A stretch of DNA of 64,000 nucleotides from Spirosoma sp. SC4-14 (GCF_037201965.1 NZ_CP147518.1:619001-683000); one strand, 5' to 3'; numbered from the stretch's first letter, positions 44,992-54,106 are shown. The notes: generated by a model from the letters alone, not told the origin. Translations and numbers: made by a program.

Positions 44992-45987
44992 GTGGCTTGT
45001 AGAATTCAATGGCTGATTAGTTTTTGCTTGCTGGGTATACCACAATTGATGCCGTTGCTTAGGGCGCAGCCACCTGTGCAACAGCCTTCATTAAAGGGCC
45101 AATTTCTGACCGATAGCATTGAAATCGGACGGCCATTTCGCTATGCGTTAACGTACCGACATCCGCCCACTGCCGAAGTGTTGTTTCCCGATACGGCTTA
45201 TCATTTTTTGCCTTTCCGGGTAAAAGAAGTTACGGTATCGCCTACCCTGACAACGGGCGAGGGAAAAATAGCTGTTAGCCGCGACAGCGCCGTTTATACC
45301 CTTATTTCGTTCGAAACCGATTCAGTTCAACTCCTACAGGTGCCAATCCGATTGGTCAATGCCAACGACTGCACAGTTATTATGTCGCAGATCGATACGG
45401 TGTTTTTACGTACGCATCTCAAAAGCCCTGGCTCTAAATCGAAATTTCCAAAAAACCTGTCGCTGGCATCTGAAACCGAACTGGCTAAGCTGCAACAGCA
45501 ATTTAATTACCCGGTTCTGGGCGAAGTGCTGCTGGCTGCGTGGGCGTTGCTCACATTGATCTATCTGCTTTTTGGTCGACAAATGCGCCGAAAATGGCAT
45601 TTATATCAGTTATACCTGCATCAGAAGCGTTTCCTGCGCGATTATACCAAATTGAGCCAGCAGTTAAGTGCCGAAAACGCATCAGAAGTTGCCAATCAGG
45701 CTGTTATTATCTGGAAAACGTATCTGGAAGAGCTGGAACGTCAGCCCTATGCGTCGTTGACAACCCCCGAAATAGCCGAACGCACGGGCGACGAACGGGT
45801 GGCCGATGCGCTTCGGGAGGCCGACCGGATGATTTATGGGGGCGAATTTTCCGGGCAGGCATTCGATGCACTTCGGGTGCTCCGTACAGTGGCGGTGCAG
45901 GCCTATCGACGACGGCGAAGTTCGATTCAGGAAGCTACCCAGCCACTACATTTTTCCGAAGAAACCATACCGTCAACTCGCTCGTAA
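44992..45987 (+). CDS. Membrane accessory protein of the bat-type cluster
   Basis: 331 residues: N-terminal signal (QWLISFCLLGIPQLMPLLRAQ), an extracytoplasmic beta domain, a membrane helix at about 174-195 (VLGEVLLAAWALLTLIYLLFG) and a cytoplasmic charged tail with helices. The layout resembles DUF4381-type proteins found between DUF58 and VWA genes, but sequence similarity is too low for me to name the family firmly. Its stop is one base before the next ATG. The start may be a few codons away. Confidence 0.75.
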   Translation: MACRIQWLISFCLLGIPQLMPLLRAQPPVQQPSLKGQFLTDSIEIGRPFRYALTYRHPPTAEVLFPDTAYHFLPFRVKEVTVSPTLTTGEGKIAVSRDSAVYTLISFETDSVQLLQVPIRLVNANDCTVIMSQIDTVFLRTHLKSPGSKSKFPKNLSLASETELAKLQQQFNYPVLGEVLLAAWALLTLIYLLFGRQMRRKWHLYQLYLHQKRFLRDYTKLSQQLSAENASEVANQAVIIWKTYLEELERQPYASLTTPEIAERTGDERVADALREADRMIYGGEFSGQAFDALRVLRTVAVQAYRRRRSSIQEATQPLHFSEETIPSTRS

Positions 45988-45988
45988 T

Positions 45989-47065
45989 ATGAAGCATTGG
46001 TATTCGCCATCCTGGTTCAGTCTACAGCTTTGGGAGCAGTTTCGGTTCACGAACCCGTTGGCTTTATACTTAATTCCGGCTATAGGCGTGCTATTTGCGT
46101 TGCGATATTATCTGCATCGGACAGCCCAGCAACGATTAAATATGTCGCTCGATACGTCGGGGAGTCGTTCCCGGAGCGAAGGCTTTATGGGAGGCATTGT
46201 ACGAACCAATCAGACACTGATGAGCTGGCTGCGTTTTTTGCTGCCTGCCAGTGTTTTCGTTGGTATGAGTTTTCTACTGGTAGCATTAGCCAGACCCCAG
46301 CTTGTGGAAACTCATCGCCAGGAGCAATCAGAAGGAATTGATATTATGCTGGCTATAGATGTGTCGTCGTCGATGTCTGAAGCCGACATGCCACCCACAC
46401 GATTGGCAACTGCCCGACGAGTGGCCCAGACGTTTGTTAATGGACGAAAAAACGATCGGATTGGGTTGGTTATTTTTGCCGGTGAGGCTTTCTCCCTTTG
46501 CCCTCTCACAACCGATTATGACTTGTTGAAACAATATCTGAGCGAGCTGAACGATCAAATGATCAATACGTCGGGTACGGCTATTGGCGATGCGCTGGCC
46601 CGGTGCATCAACCGAATGCGTGATCCGACAACTGTGCCAACCGATTCGATGCAGACCGCAAAAAAACGCACTAAGATCGTTATTCTGCTTAGCGATGGCG
46701 ATAATACGGCGGGTAATCTCGATCCCGTTACGGCAGCTCGCCTGGCTAAAGCCTTTGGAATTCGGCTCTATACAATTGCGGTTGGCCGGGTCACGGAGTC
46801 GAATGCCGACGCGGCTACGGTCGATGAAGGTATCCTGAAAACAATTGCCGGTATTGGTAATGGTAGCTTTTTTCGGGCTATCGATGCCGGACGGCTACGG
46901 GATGTATTTGCGCAGATCGATCGGCTGGAGAAAGCTCCCGTTCGGGTGGTAGTGTATGAAGATGTGCAGGATTTTTACCGAATTTATATCTATTGGGGAA
47001 TCGCTTTTTTGTTGTTGGCCCTCCTGTTGAAAAATACGATTGTTGGAAATGTGCTGGAAGATTAA
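45989..47065 (+). CDS. batA: BatA-type von Willebrand A membrane protein
   Basis: 358 residues from the ATG at 45989, one base after the preceding stop; the frame is open further upstream but only inside the neighbour. Two N-terminal helices (about 24-42 and 83-102), a VWA domain with the MIDAS motif DVSSS at 124-128, Thr/Asp positions in GTAIGDALAR and LLSDGDNTAGN, and a C-terminal helix (IYWGIAFLLLALLL). Bat proteins bind MoxR-type complexes and affect stress tolerance; their exact role is unclear. Confidence 0.9.
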   Translation: MKHWYSPSWFSLQLWEQFRFTNPLALYLIPAIGVLFALRYYLHRTAQQRLNMSLDTSGSRSRSEGFMGGIVRTNQTLMSWLRFLLPASVFVGMSFLLVALARPQLVETHRQEQSEGIDIMLAIDVSSSMSEADMPPTRLATARRVAQTFVNGRKNDRIGLVIFAGEAFSLCPLTTDYDLLKQYLSELNDQMINTSGTAIGDALARCINRMRDPTTVPTDSMQTAKKRTKIVILLSDGDNTAGNLDPVTAARLAKAFGIRLYTIAVGRVTESNADAATVDEGILKTIAGIGNGSFFRAIDAGRLRDVFAQIDRLEKAPVRVVVYEDVQDFYRIYIYWGIAFLLLALLLKNTIVGNVLED

Positions 47066-47079
47066 AATGAGCCTGCCCT

Positions 47080-47655
47080 ATGCTTAAATCTTTTTACAAT
47101 GCCGATGCTGTTGAAGCCGGTTTAGATGAAGTTGGGCGGGGTTGCCTGGCGGGGCCTGTGGTAGCGGCAGCGGTAATTTTGCCCAAAAATTATGAGCACC
47201 CAATTTTGAACGACTCCAAACAGTTAACGCGTGGGCAGCGCGAAAGCCTTCGGGAAGCCATTCAGCGCGATGCGCTGGCGTGGGCGGTAGCTGAGGTGTC
47301 GCACGAAGATATTGATCGGATCAATATTCTGAAAGCCAGCTTTCTGGCCATGCATCGGGCGGTCGATGCACTTACGGTCAGGCCCGAACATTTGCTGGTT
47401 GATGGAAATCGGTTTGTACCCTACCCGATGATTCCGCACACGTGTATCATCAAAGGAGATGCGCATTATTTGTCGATTGCAGCAGCCTCGGTGCTAGCTA
47501 AAACCTACCGTGATGAGCTTATGGAGCAGTTGGGGCTGGAGTTTCCGGCCTACGGCTGGGCGCAGAATGTGGGCTATCCTACACCCATCCATCGGGAAGC
47601 CATTCGAAAATATGGCCCGACGAAATATCATCGGATGAGCTTTCGACTAATCTGA
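47080..47655 (+). CDS. rnhB: Ribonuclease HII
   Basis: 191 residues. GLDEVGRGCLAGPVVAAAVI at 14-33 holds the first catalytic acidic pair (Asp16, Glu17); NDSKQL at 44-49 and LLVDGNRF supply others, and SIAAASVLAKTYRDELM is the family helix. It removes RNA from RNA-DNA hybrids and single ribonucleotides. It follows the BatA-type gene by 14 bases. Confidence 0.95.
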   Translation: MLKSFYNADAVEAGLDEVGRGCLAGPVVAAAVILPKNYEHPILNDSKQLTRGQRESLREAIQRDALAWAVAEVSHEDIDRINILKASFLAMHRAVDALTVRPEHLLVDGNRFVPYPMIPHTCIIKGDAHYLSIAAASVLAKTYRDELMEQLGLEFPAYGWAQNVGYPTPIHREAIRKYGPTKYHRMSFRLI

Positions 47656-47659
47656 AACA

Positions 47660-47985
47660 GAACAGAATTGCCATTAACGGGTCAGCCTGAGCAGTTTTTG
47701 GAATGAGATAAAAGGAGATGTCAGGCTTGTCCAGTACTTTGTAGGTGTTGAATGCATAAGTAAGCGTAGTACTAAGCTGCCTATAATGGGTAGGATGAAA
47801 TCGTCGGTTTCCATCAGTGAGAACCAGCTCGTCCGCAATTGCAATCGCGGACGAGCATGAGAGCATGGGAAACTGAATGGACGATTAAAGACAAAAAGAG
47901 AATCGGCCTGCGGGACGAAGAACCGCAGAAAGTCATCGAAGACATCTTCGAGAATTGCTTTCCAGAGAGTATCGTCACGTTTCAT
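47660..47985 (-). pseudogene. Relic of an Rpn/PD-(D/E)XK nuclease family protein
   Basis: Two pieces in different frames. From the ATG at 47985 comes MKRDDTLWKAILEDVFDDFL then RFFVPQADSLF, typical of the N-terminus of Rpn-type nuclease/transposase-family proteins of this order. From about 47847 leftwards, in another frame, comes VLTDGNRRFHPTHYRQL then TLTYAFNTYKVLDKPD, like the later part of the same proteins. The catalytic centre and C-terminus are missing. The GCTCGTCCGC hairpin (47827-47856) sits exactly at the join. Full-length members have around 300 residues; this is clearly dead. Family assignment is from memory of the motifs. Confidence 0.6.
47827..47856. repeat. Hairpin, GCTCGTCyGC family copy 1
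   Basis: GCTCGTCCGC, ten bases, GCGGACGAGC: a 30-base near-palindrome with only two A/C-type mismatches. It lies at the deletion join in the nuclease relic. Related sequences at 49793 and 58324. Confidence 0.85.
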
Positions 47986-48055
47986 GGGGTAAAGGCATAC
48001 AAAAGGTAAGCCAATTGAACCAGGTAGTTGTTACCCAGGCAGGCCGACTTATCGG

Positions 48056-48568
48056 CTAGTTCATCCAGAACTCGTCTTCCTGCGCAATGTCGGCCGAGTA
48101 TACCCTGGCTTTTACGATCTGACCATTTTCAACGGTATATACATCAATGTTGTCGACGTCGAGAATGCCGCCGTTTGGTTGAGCCGCTTTCCAGTGAACC
48201 AGACAGGCTACGCTGTTGCCATTGGCTGTTAAGACTTTGATATCGGTCAGTGCCAGCGTGTTCGAGGTTGCTTCAAACATGCCGCCGACCATCTTAAACA
48301 CTTCTGTGCTTGATTTTTTTATCCCCGAAAAACGGTTGTTTCCTGGTTGATTCCATTCAATAGTAGGATGGATGGCTGCTGCCAGTTTGACCTGATTTCC
48401 TTGTTGAACAGCGGTTAAAAACTCTCTAACTACCTGCATTGCCTGTGTTTCCATTGTGTTTGGCTGGTTTGTGGTCGAACGACCGGGTTTATTGATAGGT
48501 TGATTGAATGATTGAGGAGTTGCCAAATGGCCTACGATGAAGAGAAGACCGATTATGATTGTTTTCAT
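48056..48568 (-). CDS. SnoaL/NTF2-like secreted protein
   Basis: 170 residues with a signal peptide (MKTIIIGLLFIVGHLATPQS) and an NTF2-like domain from about 42: MQVVREFLTAVQQGNQVKLA, IHPTIEWNQPG, then VACLVHWKA and VDNIDVYTVENGQIVKARVY. Typical of SnoaL-like isomerase-fold proteins of unknown activity. It is divergent from the AraC regulator and may be its target; that is inferred from layout alone. Confidence 0.85.
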   Translation of the reverse strand: MKTIIIGLLFIVGHLATPQSFNQPINKPGRSTTNQPNTMETQAMQVVREFLTAVQQGNQVKLAAAIHPTIEWNQPGNNRFSGIKKSSTEVFKMVGGMFEATSNTLALTDIKVLTANGNSVACLVHWKAAQPNGGILDVDNIDVYTVENGQIVKARVYSADIAQEDEFWMN

Positions 48569-48689
48569 GGCGTTTTTTTTGACAAATGTACCGGGCTAAT
48601 TGCTGGCACATTTTACCCGTATGCGCCAACCCATTACCATTTCGCGCCAGCCATAAAAGCGTAGCGGAACGTTGCCGTATCTTTACGTC

Positions 48690-49703
48690 ATGCAAGACTA
48701 TCAGAAACGTTTAGCACTTAGTTTGCTGGCTTATGCCGTTCAGAAAAACATTAATGTCGAACAACTTTGTGAACGATCGGGAGTAGATATCAAGACATTG
48801 CGCTCGGAAACAAGTACCGATTTCTCGACCCAGCAGTTTAGTGCACTTTGGCTGGTGGCAACAGAGTTAAGCCGTGATCCGTTCTTTGGGTTGCATTTTG
48901 GCGAATCGCTGCAACTGACGGCGTTGGGCGTGGTTGGTGAATTACTTCGGCACAGTCGCACCATCGGTGAAGCACTAACGCATGCGGCTGGTTTTGGGCA
49001 CTTGGTTACCGATATGATGACAATGGAAATGGAACGTGCTGAGCAGTCATTTACACTTCGGTTCATACCCGATCATGATCGCCAAATCGCCTATCCAGAG
49101 CTATTTCGACAGGTTATGGACTTTTTTATGGCTTTTGCCCTACATGAGGTCGATGGCCTGATTTTGCGGAAAATGAACCCATCGGTAGTGAAAATGGCAC
49201 ACGGGCAAACGAAGCTATACGAATACCAGCGCGTGCTGCGGTGCCCGATTATTCAGCGTAGCGATACATATAGTATGGAGTTTGCCAGTGACTACTGGGA
49301 CGAGCCTATTTTAACGGCCGATTATGAATTACAGCGTGTTCTACTCCGAAAAGTGAGTACCCTGAACGATGCCTTTGCCAACACGCAGGTACTCAGCGAA
49401 CGCATCAACAGATACCTGCTTGCTAATGCTTATATGGGCGTTCCGACGCTCGATGCCATTGCCGCTAATCTGAACGTTAGTAGTCGTAGTTTGCAGCGTA
49501 AATTGCAGGAAGAAGGCGTAACCTACCAGCAACTGACCGACTCGATGCGGAAATCACTGGCTTTGCACTACCTGAAGTCGGGAAATTATCCGGTAAAAGA
49601 AGTATCGTATATTCTGGGATACAACGAACTGAGTGCCTTTAATCGGGCATTTCGACGCTGGACCGGCACTACTCCGGCTAGTTATCAGAAAAAGTATAGT
49701 TAG
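48690..49703 (+). CDS. AraC-family transcriptional regulator
   Basis: 337 residues from the ATG at 48690 (MQDYQKRLALSLL); another ATG lies six codons upstream. The N-terminal 200 residues match the arabinose-binding-like domain of the OruR/ArgR-like AraC group (LLAYAVQKNINVEQLCERSG, ALGVVGELLRHSRTIGEAL). The C-terminal HTH is clear: LDAIAANLNVSSRSLQRKLQ, then VKEVSYILGYNELSAFNRAF, then RRWTGTTPASYQKKY. Ligand unknown. Confidence 0.92.
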   Translation: MQDYQKRLALSLLAYAVQKNINVEQLCERSGVDIKTLRSETSTDFSTQQFSALWLVATELSRDPFFGLHFGESLQLTALGVVGELLRHSRTIGEALTHAAGFGHLVTDMMTMEMERAEQSFTLRFIPDHDRQIAYPELFRQVMDFFMAFALHEVDGLILRKMNPSVVKMAHGQTKLYEYQRVLRCPIIQRSDTYSMEFASDYWDEPILTADYELQRVLLRKVSTLNDAFANTQVLSERINRYLLANAYMGVPTLDAIAANLNVSSRSLQRKLQEEGVTYQQLTDSMRKSLALHYLKSGNYPVKEVSYILGYNELSAFNRAFRRWTGTTPASYQKKYS

Positions 49704-49741
49704 AGATTGCGTAATAGCATAATAGCCGTTCACGCAATCTC
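49703..49741. terminator. Hairpin after the AraC gene
   Basis: GAGATTGCGT and ACGCAATCTC (10 bp, perfect) flank a 19-base loop at the AraC stop. No long T-run follows, so termination is likely but not certain. Confidence 0.55.
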
Positions 49742-49792
49742 CAGAACTATTCAACTCTTTCCATGCCTGTTGGGGCACTAATTCACTTCTGG

Positions 49793-49823
49793 GCTCGTCT
49801 GCGATTGTACCGCGGATGCGCGA
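49793..49823. repeat. Hairpin, GCTCGTCyGC family copy 2 (imperfect)
   Basis: GCTCGTCTGCGATTG, TACC, GCGGATGCGCGAG: the left arm matches the family, the right arm is diverged. A further short GCGTCTGCGACGC palindrome follows. Sits in the gap between the convergent AraC and fadJ genes. Confidence 0.6.
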
Positions 49824-49851
49824 GGTTAGCGTCTGCGACGCTCAAAACTAT

Positions 49852-52026
49852 TTATACCCTCGCGTCTATGACGCGGCCCATACTCATTTGCATATTGGCT
49901 CGCTCCCGTAGCAGTTCGGTTGGGCGGAAGCGTTCGCCGTACTGATCGGCTAATCGGTCGAGCGTTTGAACGAAGGTGTCGACGCCTACGAAGTCGGCAA
50001 ACGACAAGGCTCCTCCGGTATAAGCCGGAAAACCCCAGCCCAGAATCGAGCCCAGGTCGGCATCCAGCTTTGTGCGGACGACCTTTTCTTCAAAACAACG
50101 AACCGCTTCAATGGCCTGCCGATACAGCAGCCGTGTTTTCACTTCATCGAGTGTTGGTTGATTATCTGTTTGGGGATACAAATCGGCTAAACCAGCCCAC
50201 AGGCTTTTCGGCTGGCCCTCTGGATAATCATAAAAACCTGCTTTCGCTTTTTTGCCTAACCGACCCAGTTCAACAAACTGCCGGGAAACCTGATAGCTGG
50301 TATCCGCTTCGCCGATAGCCCCATCACTGACGCCCTGGGCCGCAATTTTATAGACCAGATCAAGAGCTACTTCGTCAGTTACGGCCAGAGGGCCAACGGG
50401 CATACCAGCATCTTTTCCCGCATTTTCGATCAGAATTGGGCTAACGCCGTCTTTCAGCAACTCCATACCTTCCGACGAATAGGTGCCGAAGCAACGTGAT
50501 GTATAGAACCCACGGGAATCGTTCACCACAATCGGCGTTTTCCGAATCTTGCGTGTATAGTCGATAGCCACTGCCAGGGCGTAGTTGGAGGTTTGTTTGC
50601 CCATGATGATTTCCACAAGCATCATCTTGTCGACGGGCGAGAAGAAGTGAATACCGATAAAGTTTTCGGGTTTAGCGGCTGCCTGGGCGAGGCCGCTGAT
50701 TGGAAGCGTTGAGGTATTAGAACCAAAAACACCTGTATCTGGCGCTAACATCGGCTCGGCTTCTGTTGTGACCTGTGCTTTGAGTTCCCGTTTTTCGAAA
50801 ACCGCTTCAATTATTAGGTCGCAGCCCTGTAGGTCCTGGGCATCGGCGGTCGGTTTAATGAGGTTGAGAATGCCGTCGACCTTGAGTGGGTCTACTTTAC
50901 CGCGTTCGACACCTTTTTTTAGCAAACTGCGCGAGTAATCCTTACCTTTTTCGGCTGCTTCGATCGACACATCTTTCAGAACGACCTCAATGCCGGCCTG
51001 CGCCGACACATAGGCAATACCCGCGCCCATCATACCCGCACCCAATATGCCTAGTTTTTTGACATCGGTCTTCGGAACATCTTTTGGCCGACTGGCGCCT
51101 TTGTTGGCTTCGTTCAGGCCCAGAAACATAGTCTGGATCAGATTTTTGGCCACTTTCGACGTTGCGACGTTCACAAAATGGCGCGCTTCGATAGTCAGCG
51201 CCCGGTCAATATTGACCTGCAACCCTTCATATACACAGGCCATAATTTCGAGTGGGGCCGGATAATTGCCTTTCGTCTTATCCATCATCATGGCCGTACC
51301 GACACTGAACGCCTGGGCACCCGTAACACTCTGCACGTTACCGCCCGGCACCTTGAAATTATCTTTCCCAACAATTTTGCCAGTCTTACGGTCAATTTCG
51401 TCCCAGGGTTTCAGTGGTTTGGGGTTAGCGGCAATCCAGTTTTTGGCTTTTGTCAGCAGATCGGCGGGCGTATCGGCAATCTCGTCGATCATACCCAGGG
51501 TTTTGGCTTCCTGAACACCCACTTTTTTCCCTTCCAGAATGAGCGACAAAGCTGCCTGAATACCAATCATGCGTGGTAAGCGTTGTGTACCACCAGCACC
51601 GGGCAACAGACCGATGGTTACTTCAACCAGCCCGATTAACGTTTTAGGATTGTTGAGAGCGACTCGATGATGACAGGCCAGACAAATTTCGTAGCCTCCA
51701 CCAAGAGCCGTACCGTTGATGGCCGCAACGGTTGGTTTTCCCGATGTTTCGATGCGCCGAAAAATGCGGTTCAGTTCGGCCGAAACCTTTAGCATTTCGG
51801 CCGGATCTTTATCGTTGTTGCGCAAAATCATTTTCAGATCGGCACCCGCCACAAATTCGGGTTTAGCTGATGTGATAATGATACCTTGCACGGAATCATC
51901 GGCGAATGCTTTCTGTAGAGCCGCTTCAAACTGCGGGATCGATTCGTCGTTGAGAACGTTCATCGGGGCCGACGTCATTTCCCACGAAATGATGGCCACG
52001 TTGTTATCGATACTATAGTTAATCAT
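49852..52026 (-). CDS. fadJ: Enoyl-CoA hydratase/3-hydroxyacyl-CoA dehydrogenase
   Basis: 724-residue bifunctional beta-oxidation enzyme. The N-terminal crotonase domain shows VAGADLKMIL, AAINGTALGGGYEICLACHH and GLLPGAGGTQRLPR with the usual acidic residues. From about 326 the NAD-binding KLGILGAGMMGAGIAYVSAQ starts the dehydrogenase half, with ENFIGIHFFSPVDKMMLVEI and NDSRGFYTSR; a dehydrogenase C-domain completes it. It hydrates and oxidises acyl-CoA intermediates, partner to the thiolase upstream. An antitoxin/PIN pair on the other strand sits between the two. Confidence 0.94.
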   Translation of the reverse strand: MINYSIDNNVAIISWEMTSAPMNVLNDESIPQFEAALQKAFADDSVQGIIITSAKPEFVAGADLKMILRNNDKDPAEMLKVSAELNRIFRRIETSGKPTVAAINGTALGGGYEICLACHHRVALNNPKTLIGLVEVTIGLLPGAGGTQRLPRMIGIQAALSLILEGKKVGVQEAKTLGMIDEIADTPADLLTKAKNWIAANPKPLKPWDEIDRKTGKIVGKDNFKVPGGNVQSVTGAQAFSVGTAMMMDKTKGNYPAPLEIMACVYEGLQVNIDRALTIEARHFVNVATSKVAKNLIQTMFLGLNEANKGASRPKDVPKTDVKKLGILGAGMMGAGIAYVSAQAGIEVVLKDVSIEAAEKGKDYSRSLLKKGVERGKVDPLKVDGILNLIKPTADAQDLQGCDLIIEAVFEKRELKAQVTTEAEPMLAPDTGVFGSNTSTLPISGLAQAAAKPENFIGIHFFSPVDKMMLVEIIMGKQTSNYALAVAIDYTRKIRKTPIVVNDSRGFYTSRCFGTYSSEGMELLKDGVSPILIENAGKDAGMPVGPLAVTDEVALDLVYKIAAQGVSDGAIGEADTSYQVSRQFVELGRLGKKAKAGFYDYPEGQPKSLWAGLADLYPQTDNQPTLDEVKTRLLYRQAIEAVRCFEEKVVRTKLDADLGSILGWGFPAYTGGALSFADFVGVDTFVQTLDRLADQYGERFRPTELLRERANMQMSMGRVIDARV

Positions 52027-52070
52027 ACGAAAGTTCTTTTGTAACTTTACTTAACAAATTGTGCTGTATT

Positions 52071-52292
52071 ATGGGAGCAGTTCGCCTTATACAAAAGCCT
52101 GAGAATGGTCAGCTCATTATCAACGTTCCTGATGAGATGCGTGACCAGACGCTGGTTGTTGAATTTCATCCAATTTGGGAGGAGCAATCACAGGAAAAAA
52201 CGCTTGCTGAGATTTCGCGGGCTTTTTTTGAAAAACTACCTGCACCCGACCCCAATCTTAATTGGGATGAATTAAATGTTTATAAGCAGTAA
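52071..52292 (+). CDS. Antitoxin-like protein paired with PIN toxin
   Basis: 73 residues from the ATG at 52071; a TTG at 52059 is in frame. The N-terminal part (VRLIQKPENGQLIINVPDEM) is a short beta pattern like plasmid-stability antitoxins and the rest is acidic with an amphipathic end. Its last 17 bases overlap the PIN start. No DNA-binding family is certain. Antitoxin role is inferred from position and size. Confidence 0.65.
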   Translation: MGAVRLIQKPENGQLIINVPDEMRDQTLVVEFHPIWEEQSQEKTLAEISRAFFEKLPAPDPNLNWDELNVYKQ

Positions 52293-52736
52293 TATCTTCA
52301 TCGATAGCTCTGTTTTGGTTGAATGGGCTAAGCAGACAGAAGTAGAACTGTTTAATTATTTAACAACTGCTACTCAATACAATCTTTGTATCAATCAGAT
52401 TGTATTGAGCGAATTTACGTACTACTGGCTGGCTATAGAAGGTAAAAAGCTCCGGTAACCTTAAAACGGGATGCCGTTATCCCCGATTTAATAGCGAAAC
52501 ATAGTCCAGGTGATCTTTTAGCAAAATTTGTGTTTCTGCAGCCTGGGCAGGCAGTTGTCCCGCTGTATCTTCATTATATGGAGCAATACAATCTTTTGCC
52601 TAACGATGCATTGATACTGGCCACATGCAAACTGAATGATGGTACCTTCATCGCCAGTCATGATAGGGATTTCGCTACAGCCTGCCATCCTGAAGGCATT
52701 CGGTTAATCCGTTCCAGTAGGGATCTGGCTAATTAA
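52276..52736 (+). pseudogene. PIN-domain toxin (VapC-like), frameshifted
   Basis: First part: MFISSNIFIDSSVLVEWAKQ, 60 residues, with the first PIN aspartate and the E of LSEFTYYW, ending at a TAA at 52456. Second part, in the other frame: KAPVTLKRDAVIPDLIAKHS ... LLPNDALILATCKLNDG ... ASHDRDFA, with the remaining acidic residues. The frames join at GGTAAAAAGCTCCGG: one extra A in the A5 run (52444-52448) would give a continuous GKKAPVTLKRD. So either a one-base deletion has broken the gene, the base call is wrong, or a -1 slip on AAAAAG restores it. Overlaps the thiolase end by 8 bases. Confidence 0.75.
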
Positions 52737-53937
52737 CGCGTTCGAAAATAGTAGCGATGCCCATACCGCCACCAATACAAAGGGAAGCCAGACCGACCTG
52801 CTTACCCGAACGTTCGAGCTCGTCGAGAAGGGTAGCCGAAATGATGGCTCCCGTAGCGCCCAGCGGATGGCCCAGGGCAATGGCTCCGCCGTTGACATTG
52901 AGTTGGCTATGATCAACGCCCAGTTCGTCCATAAATAGCAGTGGAACGGCGGCAAAGGCTTCGTTTACTTCGAACAGATCAATATCGCTGATGCTCATGC
53001 CTGCCCGTTTGAGTACTTTTCGGGTTGCCGGGACTGGTCCAGTAAGCATAATAGTCGGTTCCGAACCGACTATGGCAAAAGCCTTGATACGGGCGCGGGG
53101 TTTCAATCCTGCTTTCTCGCCAAATTCTTTACTGCCAATCAACACACCGGCCGCACCATCGACGATCTGCGACGAATTCCCCGCGTGATGAACGTGATTG
53201 ATTTTATCGAACTGAGCATATTTAAGCAGCGCCAGCGCATCCAGTCCCATTTGCCCCATCGTTTCGAATGAAGGTTTTAGCTTACTCAGGCTTTCGACTG
53301 TAGTGCCGGGCCGTACACCTTCGTCGCGATCGAGAAGGGTTACGCCTATTTCATCTTTGATTGGAACCAGGGTTTTCTGAAACCGATGATCGGCTTGTGC
53401 GTCGACCGCCCGACGATATGATTCGGCCGCAAAACTGTCGACATCGTGTCGTGAGTAGCCGTATTTAGTAGCAATCAGATCGGCCGAAATACCCTGCGGA
53501 ACAATGTTATGGCGGGCTACAATCTGCGGGTTCATAAATAATGCGCCACCGTCGGAACCCATCGGTACCCGCGACATCGACTCGACTCCTCCGGCAACAA
53601 TGGCATCGACCTGGCCCGACATTACGTAAGCGCTGGCCATGTTAATCGCTTCCAGACCCGACGAGCAAAACCGGTTGAGCTGAACGCCCGCTACCGATTC
53701 GGCATAGCCAGCTTCCAGAGCGGCCGTGCGGGCAATATCGGCACCTTGTTCGCCAATGGGCGTTACGCAACCCATAATTACGTCGTCGATCAGCGAAGTG
53801 TCGAACGGATTACGGTCGCGGAGTTCGCGTAAAACGCTCGTCAGGAGCTGAATGGGTTGTACGTCGTGCAATGCACCGTCGCTTTTGCCCCGTCCGCGTG
53901 GCGTCCGAACGGCATCATAAATGAAAGCCTCTGCCAT
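52729..53937 (-). CDS. fadA: Acetyl-CoA C-acyltransferase (thiolase)
   Basis: 402 residues. The nucleophilic Cys is at 91 in [43 protein letters not shown] (His) and SLCIGGGMG (second Cys) complete the thiolase set. It cleaves 3-ketoacyl-CoA in beta-oxidation, partner of fadJ. A consensus promoter and a palindromic operator-like site lie upstream. Confidence 0.95.
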   Translation of the reverse strand: MAEAFIYDAVRTPRGRGKSDGALHDVQPIQLLTSVLRELRDRNPFDTSLIDDVIMGCVTPIGEQGADIARTAALEAGYAESVAGVQLNRFCSSGLEAINMASAYVMSGQVDAIVAGGVESMSRVPMGSDGGALFMNPQIVARHNIVPQGISADLIATKYGYSRHDVDSFAAESYRRAVDAQADHRFQKTLVPIKDEIGVTLLDRDEGVRPGTTVESLSKLKPSFETMGQMGLDALALLKYAQFDKINHVHHAGNSSQIVDGAAGVLIGSKEFGEKAGLKPRARIKAFAIVGSEPTIMLTGPVPATRKVLKRAGMSISDIDLFEVNEAFAAVPLLFMDELGVDHSQLNVNGGAIALGHPLGATGAIISATLLDELERSGKQVGLASLCIGGGMGIATIFERVN

Positions 53938-53951
53938 AATTTTGGAAAATT

Positions 53952-53967
53952 AGTATGCTTGCATACT
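53952..53967. promoter_or_regulatory. Operator-like palindrome AGTATGC-TT-GCATACT before fadA
   Basis: A perfect 7+7 palindrome with a 2-base centre, between the predicted start of transcription (~53972) and the thiolase ATG (53937), an ideal place for a repressor. TetR-type regulators commonly use such sites; none is encoded nearby. Confidence 0.6.
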
Positions 53968-53978
53968 GTTGTGTCTGA

Positions 53979-54009
53979 CAAAAGTAAGCGCAAATGCAGA
54001 ATAGGACAA
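53979..54009 (-). promoter_or_regulatory. Promoter of fadA
   Basis: Minus strand TTG (54009-54007), 20 bases, TACTTTTG (53986-53979), a full match to the Bacteroidota consensus. It would start transcription about 35 bases before the ATG. Confidence 0.75.
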
Positions 54010-54041
54010 CGAAATAGGGAAAATTTGATATGCGGTTTGGT

Positions 54042-54084
54042 AAAAACAAGAACGCGGAGCAACCTGTGGGGTTACTCCGCGTTC
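54042..54084 (-). terminator. Terminator of the Hint-domain gene
   Basis: Minus strand GAACGCGGAG (54084-54075 side), loop, CTCCGCGTTC, TTG and T5, about 23 bases after the stop codon. Confidence 0.85.
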
Positions 54085-54106
54085 CCGGAGATACTTTTAT
54101 AAAAAA

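Noticed and set aside
53952-53967. Palindrome as a transposon end
   Set aside because: No matching partner or transposase; position between promoter and ATG fits an operator.
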